IMG/VR virus record: IMGVR_UViG_3300032173_000003
Span: 1-64,000 of that record
DNA: 64,000 bases
Origin: a virus
Reading direction: 5' to 3' (one strand)
How positions within the stretch are numbered: position 1 is the stretch's first letter; every line of letters begins with the position of its first letter. Positions 15,585 to 23,479 of the stretch are shown piece after piece. Both the position numbers and the translations under genes were made by a program. The notes beneath the pieces are model-generated. The model was not told the DNA's origin, did no database searches, and was given only the letters and a program-made list of their open reading frames with translations.

Positions 15585-15890
15585 CTAGCCGTTTTCCTGG
15601 GACCTACGTTCCCTCTGCATCTTTTCTACTCTTTTCAAAATAAGATACCCAAGTAAATCCCACTCAGGGTCTTCATCTTCGTTGTCTTTACGGTTAGCAA
15701 TGCGATTGAGTTTATCATCGATTCTAACGTTTAGTTGTTCAGCAGTATCTGCTCGGCTAAAGATACGTGCAGGGTGCAAAGCTGCATCCCCGTACTTAAA
15801 GTTTTTCTCCAGCAAAAGCTCTTTAACCTCGTCACAAACTGCGGCAATATCGAGTTGCGATTGGTGCTGACTTGTTGAACTATTTCCCAT
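15585..15890 (-). CDS. DUF1599/MazG-like protein
   Basis: About 101 residues from MGNSSTSQHQ; an upstream start at 16007 would add 39 residues of doubtful sequence. The core CDEVKELLLEKNFKYGDAAL, then IDDKLNRIANR and EDEDPEWDLLGYLIL, matches the DUF1599 (Nmad1) pattern, an all-alpha group related to MazG-type nucleotide pyrophosphohydrolases that often sits in phage nucleotide-modification sets. Acidic residues in the KYGD and EWDLLGY helices would bind metal. Confidence 0.65.
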   Translation of the reverse strand: MGNSSTSQHQSQLDIAAVCDEVKELLLEKNFKYGDAALHPARIFSRADTAEQLNVRIDDKLNRIANRKDNEDEDPEWDLLGYLILKRVEKMQRERRSQENG

Positions 15891-16037
15891 ACTTCTTAAG
15901 AGATTTTTCTGTAATTGTGCGGTAATAAGATTGATACCTTGCAAATCTTCCCACTGATGGAGTGACGCCCAAACTCCAGCAACACTCACAGTACGATAAA
16001 AACTCATACCAAGGTGTCGTAGGGTCGAGAGCAGGCA

Positions 16038-16235
16038 TTAAAGCTTTCCTCCTACTGACCCTTCGTAATTGGAGTCAGACTGTGTGAAGCCTTCTTGTAG
16101 ACCCTTCAGGTAGAATCGGGTGGCTTCAATGCACCCTTCTTCAGTGAACGAGATGACTAATTTTTCACCTTTATCGTTGACCGAGTGCCATGTGCCCCAC
16201 CTGGACTTTTCTGTTTTGAAGCAATCGTCAATCAT
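16038..16235 (-). CDS. Hypothetical small protein
   Basis: 65 residues starting MIDDCFKTEKSRWGTWH. Overlaps the upstream small gene by 8 bases. No family recognised. Confidence 0.6.
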   Translation of the reverse strand: MIDDCFKTEKSRWGTWHSVNDKGEKLVISFTEEGCIEATRFYLKGLQEGFTQSDSNYEGSVGGKL

Positions 16236-16398
16236 CGGTTTCTACCATATTTGTAATGGGGCGGCAGTCTCCTTTCCCTGCCAAAGACTTGACAAACAGT
16301 TCGGTGAATCTTGCCTGGTGTTCTGGTGCCACGGACTGAGGGTACCCGTCAATAGCACCCTTCAGTGCTACCAGTTCTTCCCACTCTGTTGCGTTCAT
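16228..16398 (-). CDS. Hypothetical small protein
   Basis: 56 residues: MNATEWEELVALKGAI, a helical body (HQARFTELFVKSL) and CRPITNMVETDD at the end. Overlaps both neighbours (ATGA upstream). Confidence 0.55.
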   Translation of the reverse strand: MNATEWEELVALKGAIDGYPQSVAPEHQARFTELFVKSLAGKGDCRPITNMVETDD

Positions 16399-16604
16399 CG
16401 GAGGCACTCCACTATTTTGCCCACACAGAGAGCTTTCTCCATGGCATAGTACATCCCTACGGGCGGGAGGACGATAGAAGCAAATTTAGGAAACCCTATC
16501 GGAGCAACCACCATCCCCGCAAACCACCATAGCAGAACAGCCATTGAGAACAGATGTGAGACACCGGTATCAATCCGTATAGTTTTGTTTTCTTGGGGTT
16601 CCAT
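16395..16604 (-). CDS. Small membrane protein
   Basis: 69 residues with a hydrophobic centre (SMAVLLWWFAGMVVAPIGF and ASIVLPPVGMYYA), suggesting one or two membrane passes. Overlaps the next gene by 4 bases. Confidence 0.6.
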   Translation of the reverse strand: MEPQENKTIRIDTGVSHLFSMAVLLWWFAGMVVAPIGFPKFASIVLPPVGMYYAMEKALCVGKIVECLR

Positions 16605-16686
16605 GGAGATGGGGAGCTTTCGTAGCTATTTTAGGGGGGACGGGCAAAAAGTAAACCCCTCCAGTTGCTTGGAGAGGTTCATAGAG

Positions 16687-16995
16687 TCAGAACTTAAGGT
16701 AAAGACCGGTTGTGGTTTCAAACAAGGGGCGCAGTTGATCGGCATAGATGCCTGCGAACTCTTGCACCTTGGGGCAAGTGAGTTTCTTAGGGGAGAACTT
16801 AAAGAATTCCACACTGTAGAGGTCAGAACCTTTGCAATAGGTGACTCGGCACTTGTTGGCTTTGCGAAAGCCCTTAAAGTCAAAGGTGATGGCTTCGTCG
16901 TCGCAAACAACGGCTTTGGTACCTAGCATCATGCGGAGGGCGCCGATGCCGCCAATTTGGTCAATGATGGTTTCAGCGCAAGCGGTGATGGCCAT
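16687..16995 (-). CDS. Conserved phage-type hypothetical protein
   Basis: About 102 residues from MAITACAETIIDQIGG. It fits a small family met in phages and bacteria: an N-terminal QIGG helix, a MMLGTKAVVCDDEAITFDFK strand, KANKCRVTY, DLYSVEFFKF and a closing GIYADQLRPLFETTTGLYL. The promoter-like TATAAT at 17027-17032 just upstream supports this start over 17055. Function unknown. Confidence 0.65.
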   Translation of the reverse strand: MAITACAETIIDQIGGIGALRMMLGTKAVVCDDEAITFDFKGFRKANKCRVTYCKGSDLYSVEFFKFSPKKLTCPKVQEFAGIYADQLRPLFETTTGLYLKF

Positions 16996-17026
16996 GTTCT
17001 GCGGGGAGCGATTGACTGACTTACAT

Positions 17027-17055
17027 ATTATAGCAGATTTGAAGGGGGTGCGCAA
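17027..17055 (-). promoter_or_regulatory. Sigma-70-type promoter
   Basis: Minus-strand TTGCGC, 17-bp spacer, TATAAT with extended TGC. Drives the gene at 16687-16995. Confidence 0.6.
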
Positions 17056-17064
17056 CCCTCGGTC

Positions 17065-17292
17065 TCAGCGCTTCCGGTAGCGGAACTTGACGCTGGTGAC
17101 AGGCCCGCAAGTCTCGCTCCGATGCGCCATTGCCTTAACCCAGGATTCTACAATGTCGGGGCTAATGACGGGTAGAGGTTCCCCTGCAGGAACCAAGGTG
17201 GGCCGGGGATTGCTGCACTTGACCTTGGCACCGTTTGCAAAGGTAACCTCTACGAACCGGGTGTAGGGCAGGTAGTTGGTAGTGTTGGTCAT
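17065..17292 (-). CDS. Hypothetical small protein
   Basis: 75 residues from MTNTTNYLPYTRFVEV. A TACAAT (17317-17322) with extended TGC upstream supports starting at 17292 and not further out. Beta-rich, basic C-terminus (KFRYRKR). Unknown. Confidence 0.6.
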   Translation of the reverse strand: MTNTTNYLPYTRFVEVTFANGAKVKCSNPRPTLVPAGEPLPVISPDIVESWVKAMAHRSETCGPVTSVKFRYRKR

Positions 17293-17353
17293 TTGCTCAG
17301 GGATAGCAACAGGGTTATTGTAGCACGATTGGACAGGAACTGCCAGTTCCGAA

Positions 17354-17521
17354 TCAGACCACCTGGCTGTAGGCCCCGGTCTCATAACGAATGACAGTAT
17401 AGAACCGCTTGCCACGGGGGCGCTTCAGGGTCAGAGCTGCCCGACCAGGGAACACGGGGATCTCCTTTGCTGCGAGCACAAGGTAGGTAACGTTGTCCAG
17501 AGTCAGAGTGGCGTCGGTCAT
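17354..17521 (-). CDS. Hypothetical small basic protein
   Basis: 55 residues (MTDATLTLDNVTYLVL...), beta-rich, ending RYETGAYSQVV. Its size and style are typical of the small early genes around it. Confidence 0.55.
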   Translation of the reverse strand: MTDATLTLDNVTYLVLAAKEIPVFPGRAALTLKRPRGKRFYTVIRYETGAYSQVV

Positions 17522-17584
17522 GTGCTCGTGGTGGTTGACTTATATAGTATAACAGGTTTAGGCGGGTGATGCAACTCCCGGCAG

Positions 17585-17770
17585 TTAGAACAAAGGGAGC
17601 TGGATAAACCGGGGGTCAGGATTAGGAATGATACCGTGTCCCAGAGCCCCTTCCCGTTCCATGTCAGTTACCGCATCTTCCACGGCAGCAATGTTCCCAA
17701 TGCCGACCTTACCAAACAGGAAGTTTACGAATTGCTGGTCAGTCAGGGCGCCGATTTCTTTGGGGTCCAT
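17585..17770 (-). CDS. Hypothetical small protein
   Basis: 61 residues starting MDPKEIGALTDQQFVNFLFG; two helices then a Pro-rich end. Unknown. Confidence 0.6.
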   Translation of the reverse strand: MDPKEIGALTDQQFVNFLFGKVGIGNIAAVEDAVTDMEREGALGHGIIPNPDPRFIQLPLF

Positions 17771-17821
17771 GGTTCAAGGGGAGTAACAACAAACTAATTA
17801 TACTACGTTGGCCAAAATCAA

Positions 17822-17995
17822 TCAGAGGTGACCAAGACGCTCACCGTCCTCAAAGACGTTGATTCGGGCGGTTTTACCGAAGATGGTCACTTTGTAGATC
17901 CAACCGTCTTCATCCATAGAGGTCAGTTCCGCTGCTAGCTTTACAGCTTCTTCAATGGTGAACTTGGTGGGGGGCTGAAGGTCGAGGCGAATCAT
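17822..17995 (-). CDS. Hypothetical small protein
   Basis: 57 residues from MIRLDLQPPTKFTIEEA; an alternative ATG lies at 18031. An alpha/beta fold is likely (IYKVTIFGKTARINVF). Unknown. Confidence 0.6.
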   Translation of the reverse strand: MIRLDLQPPTKFTIEEAVKLAAELTSMDEDGWIYKVTIFGKTARINVFEDGERLGHL

Positions 17996-18031
17996 GGTTT
18001 CAGTGCCGACTATCTTAATATTGTACCACAC

Positions 18032-18256
18032 TCACGGGTAACAGCAAGGCTGGTAGGTGAAACGGGTGGAGGCTCGGCTGCAACCTGTGATGGCTAGAAC
18101 TTCGTCAGCCAACTGCTCGGGAACCGGATAAAAACCTCCAGTGCAGGCAGTGTTCCAGCTATACCAGCCACGGATTTTACCTGTGGTGCGAAACATCGTC
18201 TCCCGTGCCCTGTGTGAGGAGCACTTGATCAGGATGGTGGAAGGGGGCAGACTCAC
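18032..18256 (-). CDS. RGWYSW-family small protein, GTG start
   Basis: 74 residues. LPPSTILIKC near the start, then TTGKIRGWYSW and FYPVPEQLADEV are conserved features of a small phage/cyanobacterial family, and they argue for the GTG start at 18256 over the internal ATG at 18196. Function unknown. Confidence 0.6.
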   Translation of the reverse strand: MSLPPSTILIKCSSHRARETMFRTTGKIRGWYSWNTACTGGFYPVPEQLADEVLAITGCSRASTRFTYQPCCYP

Positions 18257-18289
18257 GGGTTTTTCCGGTGTTCGTCCCCCTCGGTTTAA

Positions 18290-18544
18290 TCAGTTGGACT
18301 TAAGCAGGCGACCGGGGAGAGCCCCTTTGGCGAAGCGCTTACCGTCAACATAGAAGAGCCTGTAGAGACGTCCGGGGCGAACTGCCGGGGTAACGGTGCA
18401 GTCAACGGTGGCACCATTGATGCGAACCGTGTAGGTTGTCTTCTGGTTGGTCCCCAGAGCAGTCTCAACGGTTTCGTTCTCAATGGTATCGAGGCGTGTA
18501 GCCAGAGTTTCGGGCTTGCGAATGGTCAGAGGGGGGAGAGCCAT
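18290..18544 (-). CDS. Hypothetical basic protein
   Basis: 84 residues from MALPPLTIRKPETLATRL. Beta-rich and basic (VRPGRLYRLFYVDGKRF). Upstream codons of this frame lie in the Dam gene, so the internal ATG was chosen. Confidence 0.55.
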   Translation of the reverse strand: MALPPLTIRKPETLATRLDTIENETVETALGTNQKTTYTVRINGATVDCTVTPAVRPGRLYRLFYVDGKRFAKGALPGRLLKSN

Positions 18545-18611
18545 TGTCTTTGTTGTGGTGGGCAGCCTTGCCGCCCTTGTCCCTATATTGTAACCCCTTG
18601 TTCCCAGACTG

Positions 18612-19448
18612 TCAACCTCCTTCCCCTGGGCCGAAAACTGCGATAATTTCCTGAGCTTTTTTGCGACTTTCAGCATTTGCTGAAATAGTCCTTGATACTG
18701 AAATAGAAGTTATCTCAGCTCCCTCGTAGAGTTCCCTTGTAATTTCGCAATCGCTGTTAGTGATAACTACCTTTATGCCCCTGCTTGACAGGTCGTGAGC
18801 TAGCGTGACCAACTCTGTCTGCTGAGCAAAAGAGAACCCGTCAGCGGAATAGCTGGTGAAGTTTGAAGTTGCTGAGGCAGGTACGTAAGGGGGGTCAAAA
18901 AATACTACGTCACCTTCTTCAAGAGTTTCATAGAGTGACCCATCTTCAAAAGATAAAGCCGTAAATGATACAGATTCCTTGCTCTCGAAGAAACTACCAA
19001 ACTCCCTCATTTCCTTCTCCGGAAAATGTGGAGACAGGTACTTACCAAACGGTACATTGAAGCCACCGCTTTTATTGTACCGAGTCAAGCCATTAAAGCA
19101 ATGCCGATTCAAGTAAATAAACAAGCCGGCCCTCTCAACCCCGTAGTCTAACGAATTGAATAAAGCTCTCAGCTCGATAAATTTTTCTTTCCTGTTGTTA
19201 TCAGGAGTAAACCATTCTTGGCATGTACACAAAAATTCCTCAGAGTTTTCACCCGTGAGGATACTGTATACTGCGGTAAGGTCGTTGTTAATATCATTCA
19301 GCACATACTCGCAAGCAGAAAGATTGAGGGCAGCCGCCAGGCTACCCCCAAAAGGCTCACAGTATCGTTTTGGACTACCAACGATGGGGAGTAAGTGAGG
19401 CAGGACCCTGTATTTGTTTCCTGCCCACTTTAAAAAGGGTTTAGGCAT
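18612..19448 (-). CDS. dam: DNA adenine methylase (Dam family)
   Basis: 278 residues from MPKPFLKWAGNKYRVLPHLL. Motifs of the Dam/alpha class in order: AdoMet-binding KWAGNK and YCEPFGGSLAAAL, the Dam-specific NRHCFNGLTRYNKSG with FNVPFGKY, and catalytic VVFFDPPYVP near residue 190. Such enzymes methylate the adenine of GATC. It overlaps the stop of the gene at 19441-19929 by 8 bases. It may protect phage DNA against GATC-specific enzymes or modify the host pattern. Confidence 0.9.
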   Translation of the reverse strand: MPKPFLKWAGNKYRVLPHLLPIVGSPKRYCEPFGGSLAAALNLSACEYVLNDINNDLTAVYSILTGENSEEFLCTCQEWFTPDNNRKEKFIELRALFNSLDYGVERAGLFIYLNRHCFNGLTRYNKSGGFNVPFGKYLSPHFPEKEMREFGSFFESKESVSFTALSFEDGSLYETLEEGDVVFFDPPYVPASATSNFTSYSADGFSFAQQTELVTLAHDLSSRGIKVVITNSDCEITRELYEGAEITSISVSRTISANAESRKKAQEIIAVFGPGEGG

Positions 19449-19929
19449 CAACTTTGTTGTAATATCGGTCTGCAAAGTCTGCAAACTCGATGATTTCTAC
19501 ATCGGGATAACGTTCTTGATTCCGTGCATAGCAGCGGGAAAATTTGTTCTTGGAGAGGAAAGCCTTGCCCCAAGTCATGTTATCGTTGGGGTCGTCAATG
19601 ACGATAATGGCACGTTTCCACCCATACGTGTCACAGGCGTCTTGGAGACACTGGACTTCAGTCAGGAGCTTGTCGTCTACTGAACCAGAAACCGTTTGAG
19701 AGCGGATACTAATAAGTTCCTCCCGTTCAGGGATAACTCCATCGACTCGGAAAGCTCTCCCAGTGATTTTTTCACCGATAATCACTTCCGGAAAATAAGA
19801 GTAGGTGCTAAGATGATTCATCCCGGCAGCAATTGACTTTTCCAGTCGTTGGCGGGGTTTGTACTTCCCGGCGAGAAAGGTAAGTCCATTGCCAATTTCA
19901 AACTCTTGAAGACTAGACTTGCGGGCCAT
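19441..19929 (-). CDS. Possible PD-(D/E)xK-like nuclease next to Dam
   Basis: 162 residues starting MARKSSLQEFEIGNGL. The central part FRVDGVIPEREELISIRSQ followed by TVSGSVDDKLLTEVQCLQDA and a Rossmann-like strand RAIIVIDDP resembles the core of PD-(D/E)xK nucleases (VDG, then E-x-I-x-R/K, then SGSVDDK). The usual catalytic Lys is replaced by Arg in SIRSQ, so activity is uncertain. Position and overlap with dam suggest a restriction-like pair; that is inference. Confidence 0.5.
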   Translation of the reverse strand: MARKSSLQEFEIGNGLTFLAGKYKPRQRLEKSIAAGMNHLSTYSYFPEVIIGEKITGRAFRVDGVIPEREELISIRSQTVSGSVDDKLLTEVQCLQDACDTYGWKRAIIVIDDPNDNMTWGKAFLSKNKFSRCYARNQERYPDVEIIEFADFADRYYNKVDA

Positions 19930-20021
19930 TGGTTTTGTGTAATGTAGTGTTAAAATAGTTTACTGACTTTGCGGTCAGCTGACCTTATTGTAGCGGCTTC
20001 AGAGGTATAGTAAAGGTGGAG

Positions 20022-20375
20022 TCAGGCAGCCTTTTGGCTGCAAACGTGAATGGTCGCAGTCTCCAGCAAGGTACCATCGGGCAGCTCACACAGTAGAGAG
20101 CTGGTGAAGCCCCGCGCCTTGCGTCCTTTGACCGTCACGATACCTTCTAGCTGGTAGCCGCTCTCATAGCAGCCTGAGAGGGTCCTGGGACCATACAGAG
20201 TATAGGTCTCAACCCAACCTAGGCTGTTAAACTTGGCACTGACAGCAGGGGCCATGTATCGGATCGGAACATTCCACATTCCTACTGTCTCAAGCTCCCC
20301 ACGCTGGTCCTCAAGGTTGGGGGATATGTATTGCTGCCATTGCTCCACTGTGAGCTTCAGTGCGCCCCCAGTCAT
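20022..20375 (-). CDS. Hypothetical protein
   Basis: About 117 residues from MTGGALKLTVEQW. A TACAAT box with TTGAG upstream sits on the outer part of this frame (about 20478), so translation must start inside, leaving a leader of roughly 90 bases. Beta-rich middle (WVETYTLYGPRTL), tail TIHVCSQKAA. Unknown. Confidence 0.55.
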   Translation of the reverse strand: MTGGALKLTVEQWQQYISPNLEDQRGELETVGMWNVPIRYMAPAVSAKFNSLGWVETYTLYGPRTLSGCYESGYQLEGIVTVKGRKARGFTSSLLCELPDGTLLETATIHVCSQKAA

Positions 20376-20512
20376 CGTCAGGGTTAGCGGAGGGAGCCGC
20401 TTGGAGAGGGAGCTGGTGCGAGGCTTGTTAAGGGTTGCGATCACGGTGGTTGCCAGGGTGCAGGAATTTAAAGATTGTAGCATACTGAGGGTGGGCTCAA
20501 CCCAACCCCAAG

Positions 20513-20719
20513 TCAGAAGCCGGGGTAAATAACCATCTCAACCTTGAGGGGAGACTTCCGGTTTTTGTGCCTACGGAAAGCATAGTTGTCGTCCGTGTAC
20601 ATTTGCTCGATGCGGGAGTTATCCTCAATGATGGCCTCAGAGCTGATACGTTCACGGGCAGCAAATTTGCGGTCCCTGGAAATCTGAGCACGGTAGATGG
20701 TGGAAGAAGAGCGAGCCAC
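20513..20719 (-). CDS. Hypothetical basic protein, GTG start
   Basis: 68 residues; GTG at 20717-20719 chosen because GGAG lies 5 bases before it and the promoter at 20768-20797 rules out starts further upstream. Charged, ends KVEMVIYPGF. Unknown. Confidence 0.5.
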   Translation of the reverse strand: MARSSSTIYRAQISRDRKFAARERISSEAIIEDNSRIEQMYTDDNYAFRRHKNRKSPLKVEMVIYPGF

Positions 20720-20767
20720 AGGGATCTCCAGACGAGGTAAAGGTGGCGGTTGCCCGCCACTTAAAGT

Positions 20768-20797
20768 ATTGTAGGGCATAGAAGGCCCCGGTGTCAA
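20768..20797 (-). promoter_or_regulatory. Sigma-70-type promoter
   Basis: Minus-strand TTGACA, 18-bp spacer, TACAAT. Overlaps the end of the gene at 20794-21042. Confidence 0.7.
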
Positions 20798-21042
20798 CCT
20801 ATGATCTTAGCCAGGTAGGTAGCTTGAGTCTTGCTGCGAGCGGCAGCCTTGCGGGTGTGCTTTGCCTTGGCAACCACCGTGGGTGGAACTACCAGGACTT
20901 CATTGGCCCAGGCAAGCAGTTGCTTACGGTCCATTGCCGGGGTAGGGTAGCTAAGGATTTGGTAGAAGTTTCCTTTAACCCTTTCAACAGGGTTGCGACG
21001 ACCGATTACGGTCTGAACTTGGGCGATGGTGGTGAGTTTCAT
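20794..21042 (-). CDS. Hypothetical basic protein
   Basis: 82 residues (MKLTTIAQVQTVIGRRN...), with a basic C-terminal half (KHTRKAAARSKTQATYLAKI) that could bind nucleic acid. Unknown. Confidence 0.6.
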   Translation of the reverse strand: MKLTTIAQVQTVIGRRNPVERVKGNFYQILSYPTPAMDRKQLLAWANEVLVVPPTVVAKAKHTRKAAARSKTQATYLAKIIG

Positions 21043-21069
21043 TGTTTTCGGGGGGGAGTAAAGTTCGTA

Positions 21070-21402
21070 TCAACGAACCATGGAAGGATTCCGTTCGGCT
21101 GCAGTCAGTGCAGGGTGGAAACGGTCGCTTTCATAGTCGCTTTCATCTTCCTCGGGCAAGTAGACCGTCAAGGTGTAGCTGCCTCCTTTATTATCGAAGG
21201 CAACCAGAGTTTCTTCCAGGTCAGAGAAGTGGCAGAAGTCGTCATCAAATTCACCCTCAAGGTGAAAGTAGAGAGTCTCTTTGCTATTGCAGGAGTCGCC
21301 AAGGCGAACGTCACAGAGAGGGTGGTCGGTAACGGTGACACCTTGAAGGGCTTCCTTAAGAGTCTCAGGCTGCCAATTGTCGGAGGAGTCGTAGAAAGCC
21401 AT
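21070..21402 (-). CDS. Hypothetical acidic protein
   Basis: 110 residues starting MAFYDSSDNWQPETL, very acidic in the middle (EEDESDYESD). Beta-rich. Unknown. Confidence 0.6.
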   Translation of the reverse strand: MAFYDSSDNWQPETLKEALQGVTVTDHPLCDVRLGDSCNSKETLYFHLEGEFDDDFCHFSDLEETLVAFDNKGGSYTLTVYLPEEDESDYESDRFHPALTAAERNPSMVR

Positions 21403-21475
21403 GGGAGAGGCGTTTGGCGGTTACTTAAGTATTGTAAGGGGTGGGGGGCTGCTGTCAACCCCCCCTGCCGCTGGC

Positions 21476-21841
21476 TCAGAACTTGAGCGTAGGCACAAAG
21501 TTATCAAAGACAAGGTCAGCGATATTTTCCACCTCCTTTGCAAACGAGATGGTGTTAGGGATTGCCACGGTTTGCGCCCAGGGAGTAGCCACAGTAGTCA
21601 ACCAGTGGTTGACTGCGGTGAAGGCAGCTTTTAACTTTTCGGCAACAAAATCAACGACCTTTGCGGTCTGTTCCTTGCCACCGTTCAACCACCAGACTTG
21701 AGCACGTTCAAACAGAACTTGAGCGATGGCAGCAGCAAACAGAGCTACGGTAACGATTTGGTTGGCAATCTTGCGGTATTCAATTTTCTGGAGCATGGCG
21801 ACGAGGGCGTCAGCCGGGGGGAAAGACTTGGTGAGTTCCAT
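21476..21841 (-). CDS. Membrane-associated hypothetical protein
   Basis: 121 residues with a hydrophobic helix at about residues 28-48 (IVTVALFAAAIAQVLFERA) and Ala-rich amphipathic helices after it. Unknown. Confidence 0.6.
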   Translation of the reverse strand: MELTKSFPPADALVAMLQKIEYRKIANQIVTVALFAAAIAQVLFERAQVWWLNGGKEQTAKVVDFVAEKLKAAFTAVNHWLTTVATPWAQTVAIPNTISFAKEVENIADLVFDNFVPTLKF

Positions 21842-21964
21842 TTTAGGTTGGGGGAAGGGGAATTGAAAGGCGTCCCTGCCACTCCTTAATTATGCCACAC
21901 TTGGTCGTTGGTGTCAAGGGCAGTGTGCCAGTGGCGAGACTGGCACCTTAACCCCGAGATTAAA

Positions 21965-22294
21965 TCACCCTTTGCGCCCCATCCTGCCCTGGTAATCATT
22001 CATAACGAACCAGACATCGAGAGCAGCATTATGGTAGTCATTGTCTTCAATGGCGTTCTTGAAGTTGTCATAGTCAATGTTTTGAATCTCGTTAAGCATT
22101 GCGTTAGCTACAACATCACGGTTTACCCAGGCCCGGAAAGCATAGTCACTTCCGGCGGCACTGAATACCTTGGCATCTTCAAAGACATTCTCAATGTCTC
22201 CTGCACGGCGAGCACGGACTAGAAGCCTGTCGCCATTGACATCTCCCCGATCAGAAACGATTGATAGGAAAGCGTTCTTAGTAAAAATCCACAT
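21965..22294 (-). CDS. Conserved phage/bacterial hypothetical protein (MWIFT family)
   Basis: About 109 residues from MWIFTKNAFLSIVSDRGDVN. Fits a family with MW-[IL]-x-T...SIV, RLLVRARRAGDIENVF, SDYAFRAWVNRDVVANA and IDYDNFKNAI, often found in phage and plasmid genomes. The outer ATG at 22336 lies at the promoter, so the internal start is preferred. Function unknown. Confidence 0.7.
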   Translation of the reverse strand: MWIFTKNAFLSIVSDRGDVNGDRLLVRARRAGDIENVFEDAKVFSAAGSDYAFRAWVNRDVVANAMLNEIQNIDYDNFKNAIEDNDYHNAALDVWFVMNDYQGRMGRKG

Positions 22295-22324
22295 TTGGTT
22301 AAGGGAAAAGTCAGTTTCGTAACT

Positions 22325-22353
22325 ATTGTAGCACATTGGGGGTCGGTCGTCAA
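22325..22353 (-). promoter_or_regulatory. Sigma-70-type promoter
   Basis: Minus-strand TTGACG, 17-bp spacer, TACAAT with extended TGC. Drives the MWIFT-family gene. Confidence 0.7.
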
Positions 22354-22424
22354 CCCTTAGAAAGTTTCAACAAAGTAGTAAGGAGCATGACCCCCACCGT
22401 TAAACCTGCAATGTAAATACTCAC
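22350..22424 (-). CDS. 24-residue membrane peptide, GTG start
   Basis: SIYIAGLTVGVMLLTTLLKL forms one membrane helix, followed by a short basic end. The GTG lies 2 bases after the stop of the gene upstream. Too short to be certain it is translated. Confidence 0.4.
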   Translation of the reverse strand: MSIYIAGLTVGVMLLTTLLKLSKG

Positions 22425-22426
22425 GG

Positions 22427-22741
22427 TCAGTCTCGTTTCAAGCGGTCATTGCCCTCATTGTGGAAGAAATCGACTAATTCATCCAGATCTTGAATACCTA
22501 CCAAGTGGTTGGATGGGTCAGGGTCCCCTAGATCCAAATCTTGGAGGAAGCTATCCAAGCTATCTTTTTTCGGAACACCTTGGAAAGCAGTACGCAAAGC
22601 ATTACGAATAATCTTTCCTGCGTGAGCATTGTGCTTAGCCCACTTATCTGCCCACACCCTCTCGGTAAAGGATACAGGTTCACCGCTCTCCAGTCGTCTG
22701 GCAATTTCCTCAAGCCGTAGCCTTACTTCGGTAGAAATCAT
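22427..22741 (-). CDS. Hypothetical protein behind the second 161-nt leader
   Basis: 104 residues from MISTEVRLRLEEIARRLESG; helical, charged, with WADKWAKHNAHAGKII and a DxD-rich end. The outer ATG at 22786 lies only 10 bases from the inverted-repeat element, so the inner start was preferred (55-base spacing, similar to copy I). Function unknown. Confidence 0.6.
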   Translation of the reverse strand: MISTEVRLRLEEIARRLESGEPVSFTERVWADKWAKHNAHAGKIIRNALRTAFQGVPKKDSLDSFLQDLDLGDPDPSNHLVGIQDLDELVDFFHNEGNDRLKRD

Positions 22742-22795
22742 AGCTGTCAATAGCAAACTGGTTTGAATCTGATAGGATTTACCCACGCTTTTCAG

Positions 22796-22956
22796 GTGGA
22801 ACCAAGTTTTGATAATTATGGTAGGAAGTCAAGACAGAATTTTTCCATCAGCTCACTTGCTACACTGCGGACGAAAATTTTTATCTGTGCGGGAATCTCT
22901 GGGGGAAACTTTTTGTAGCGTCGTTTTCGGGCAAAATTATCAAAACTTGGTTCCAC
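22796..22956 (-). repeat. 161-nt inverted-repeat leader element, copy II
   Basis: Same length and near-identical ends as copy I (12487-12647): 24 of 25 terminal bases pair. The interior differs but keeps matching blocks. GCUAC and GUAGC, about 60 bases apart in the transcript, can pair; the matching positions in copy I can pair with wobbles (GCUA with UGGU). It ends about 55 bases before the ATG of the gene at 22427-22741 and follows a terminator directly. Confidence 0.8.
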
Positions 22957-22964
22957 TGCCCATA

Positions 22965-22996
22965 GAAAAAACCCCCGGAGGTTAATCCAGGGGTTC
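22965..22996 (-). terminator. Rho-independent terminator
   Basis: Minus-strand RNA has AACCCC...GGGGGUU with an inner GG/CC pairing, followed by a U6 run. Ends the gene at 23012-23425, immediately upstream of copy II. Confidence 0.7.
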
Positions 22997-23011
22997 AATG
23001 ACCGGCAGCAG

Positions 23012-23425
23012 TCAGTTCTTGACCATCTGCTTTTTGTTAGGGTTGTGGATGGTAGCCACATAGACCCGACCTTTCTGGGCACGAGCGGAGACGGCTTTGT
23101 TGCGGTAAAAGGCAAAGGTTTTCTTTGTGGTAGAGGGCGCTTTGGCCACCACCGCTGCGAACTCGGCAGCTTTGACCTTAGCTTTGACCAGTTCGGTAAC
23201 TCGCTTCAACTCCAGGGCAGCAGCAGCCACTTCGGGGAACTGGGAGAAGTCAAAGACTTCCTGCTCCTTGACCTGAACGTAACCGTAGAGGGTCTCCACC
23301 TTCTTGAGGTTCTGAGTTTCCATCTGGGCACCGATCTGGTCCCGCAGAGTTTCCTTCTGGGTGGTTAGGGTAGCGATCCGCTCTTCCAGGGAGCTGAGAC
23401 GACGGACCTGGGTATCGAAGTTCAT
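23012..23425 (-). CDS. Coiled-coil protein
   Basis: 137 residues from MNFDTQVRRLSSLEERIATL. Residues 5-45 are a clear coiled coil, the middle is Ala/Lys-rich (LVKAKVKAAEFAAVVAKA) and the end is basic (NPNKKQMVKN). Expressed alone between a promoter (23450-23479) and a terminator, so it is probably made in quantity. Function unknown. Confidence 0.65.
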   Translation of the reverse strand: MNFDTQVRRLSSLEERIATLTTQKETLRDQIGAQMETQNLKKVETLYGYVQVKEQEVFDFSQFPEVAAAALELKRVTELVKAKVKAAEFAAVVAKAPSTTKKTFAFYRNKAVSARAQKGRVYVATIHNPNKKQMVKN

Positions 23426-23449
23426 TGGGGTGTCGTGTTGACTGAACCT

Positions 23450-23479
23450 ATTGTAAACCATGGTTCCTGCCGGTGTCAA
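23450..23479 (-). promoter_or_regulatory. Sigma-70-type promoter
   Basis: Minus-strand TTGACA, 18-bp spacer, TACAAT; starts the single-gene unit of the coiled-coil protein. Confidence 0.7.
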
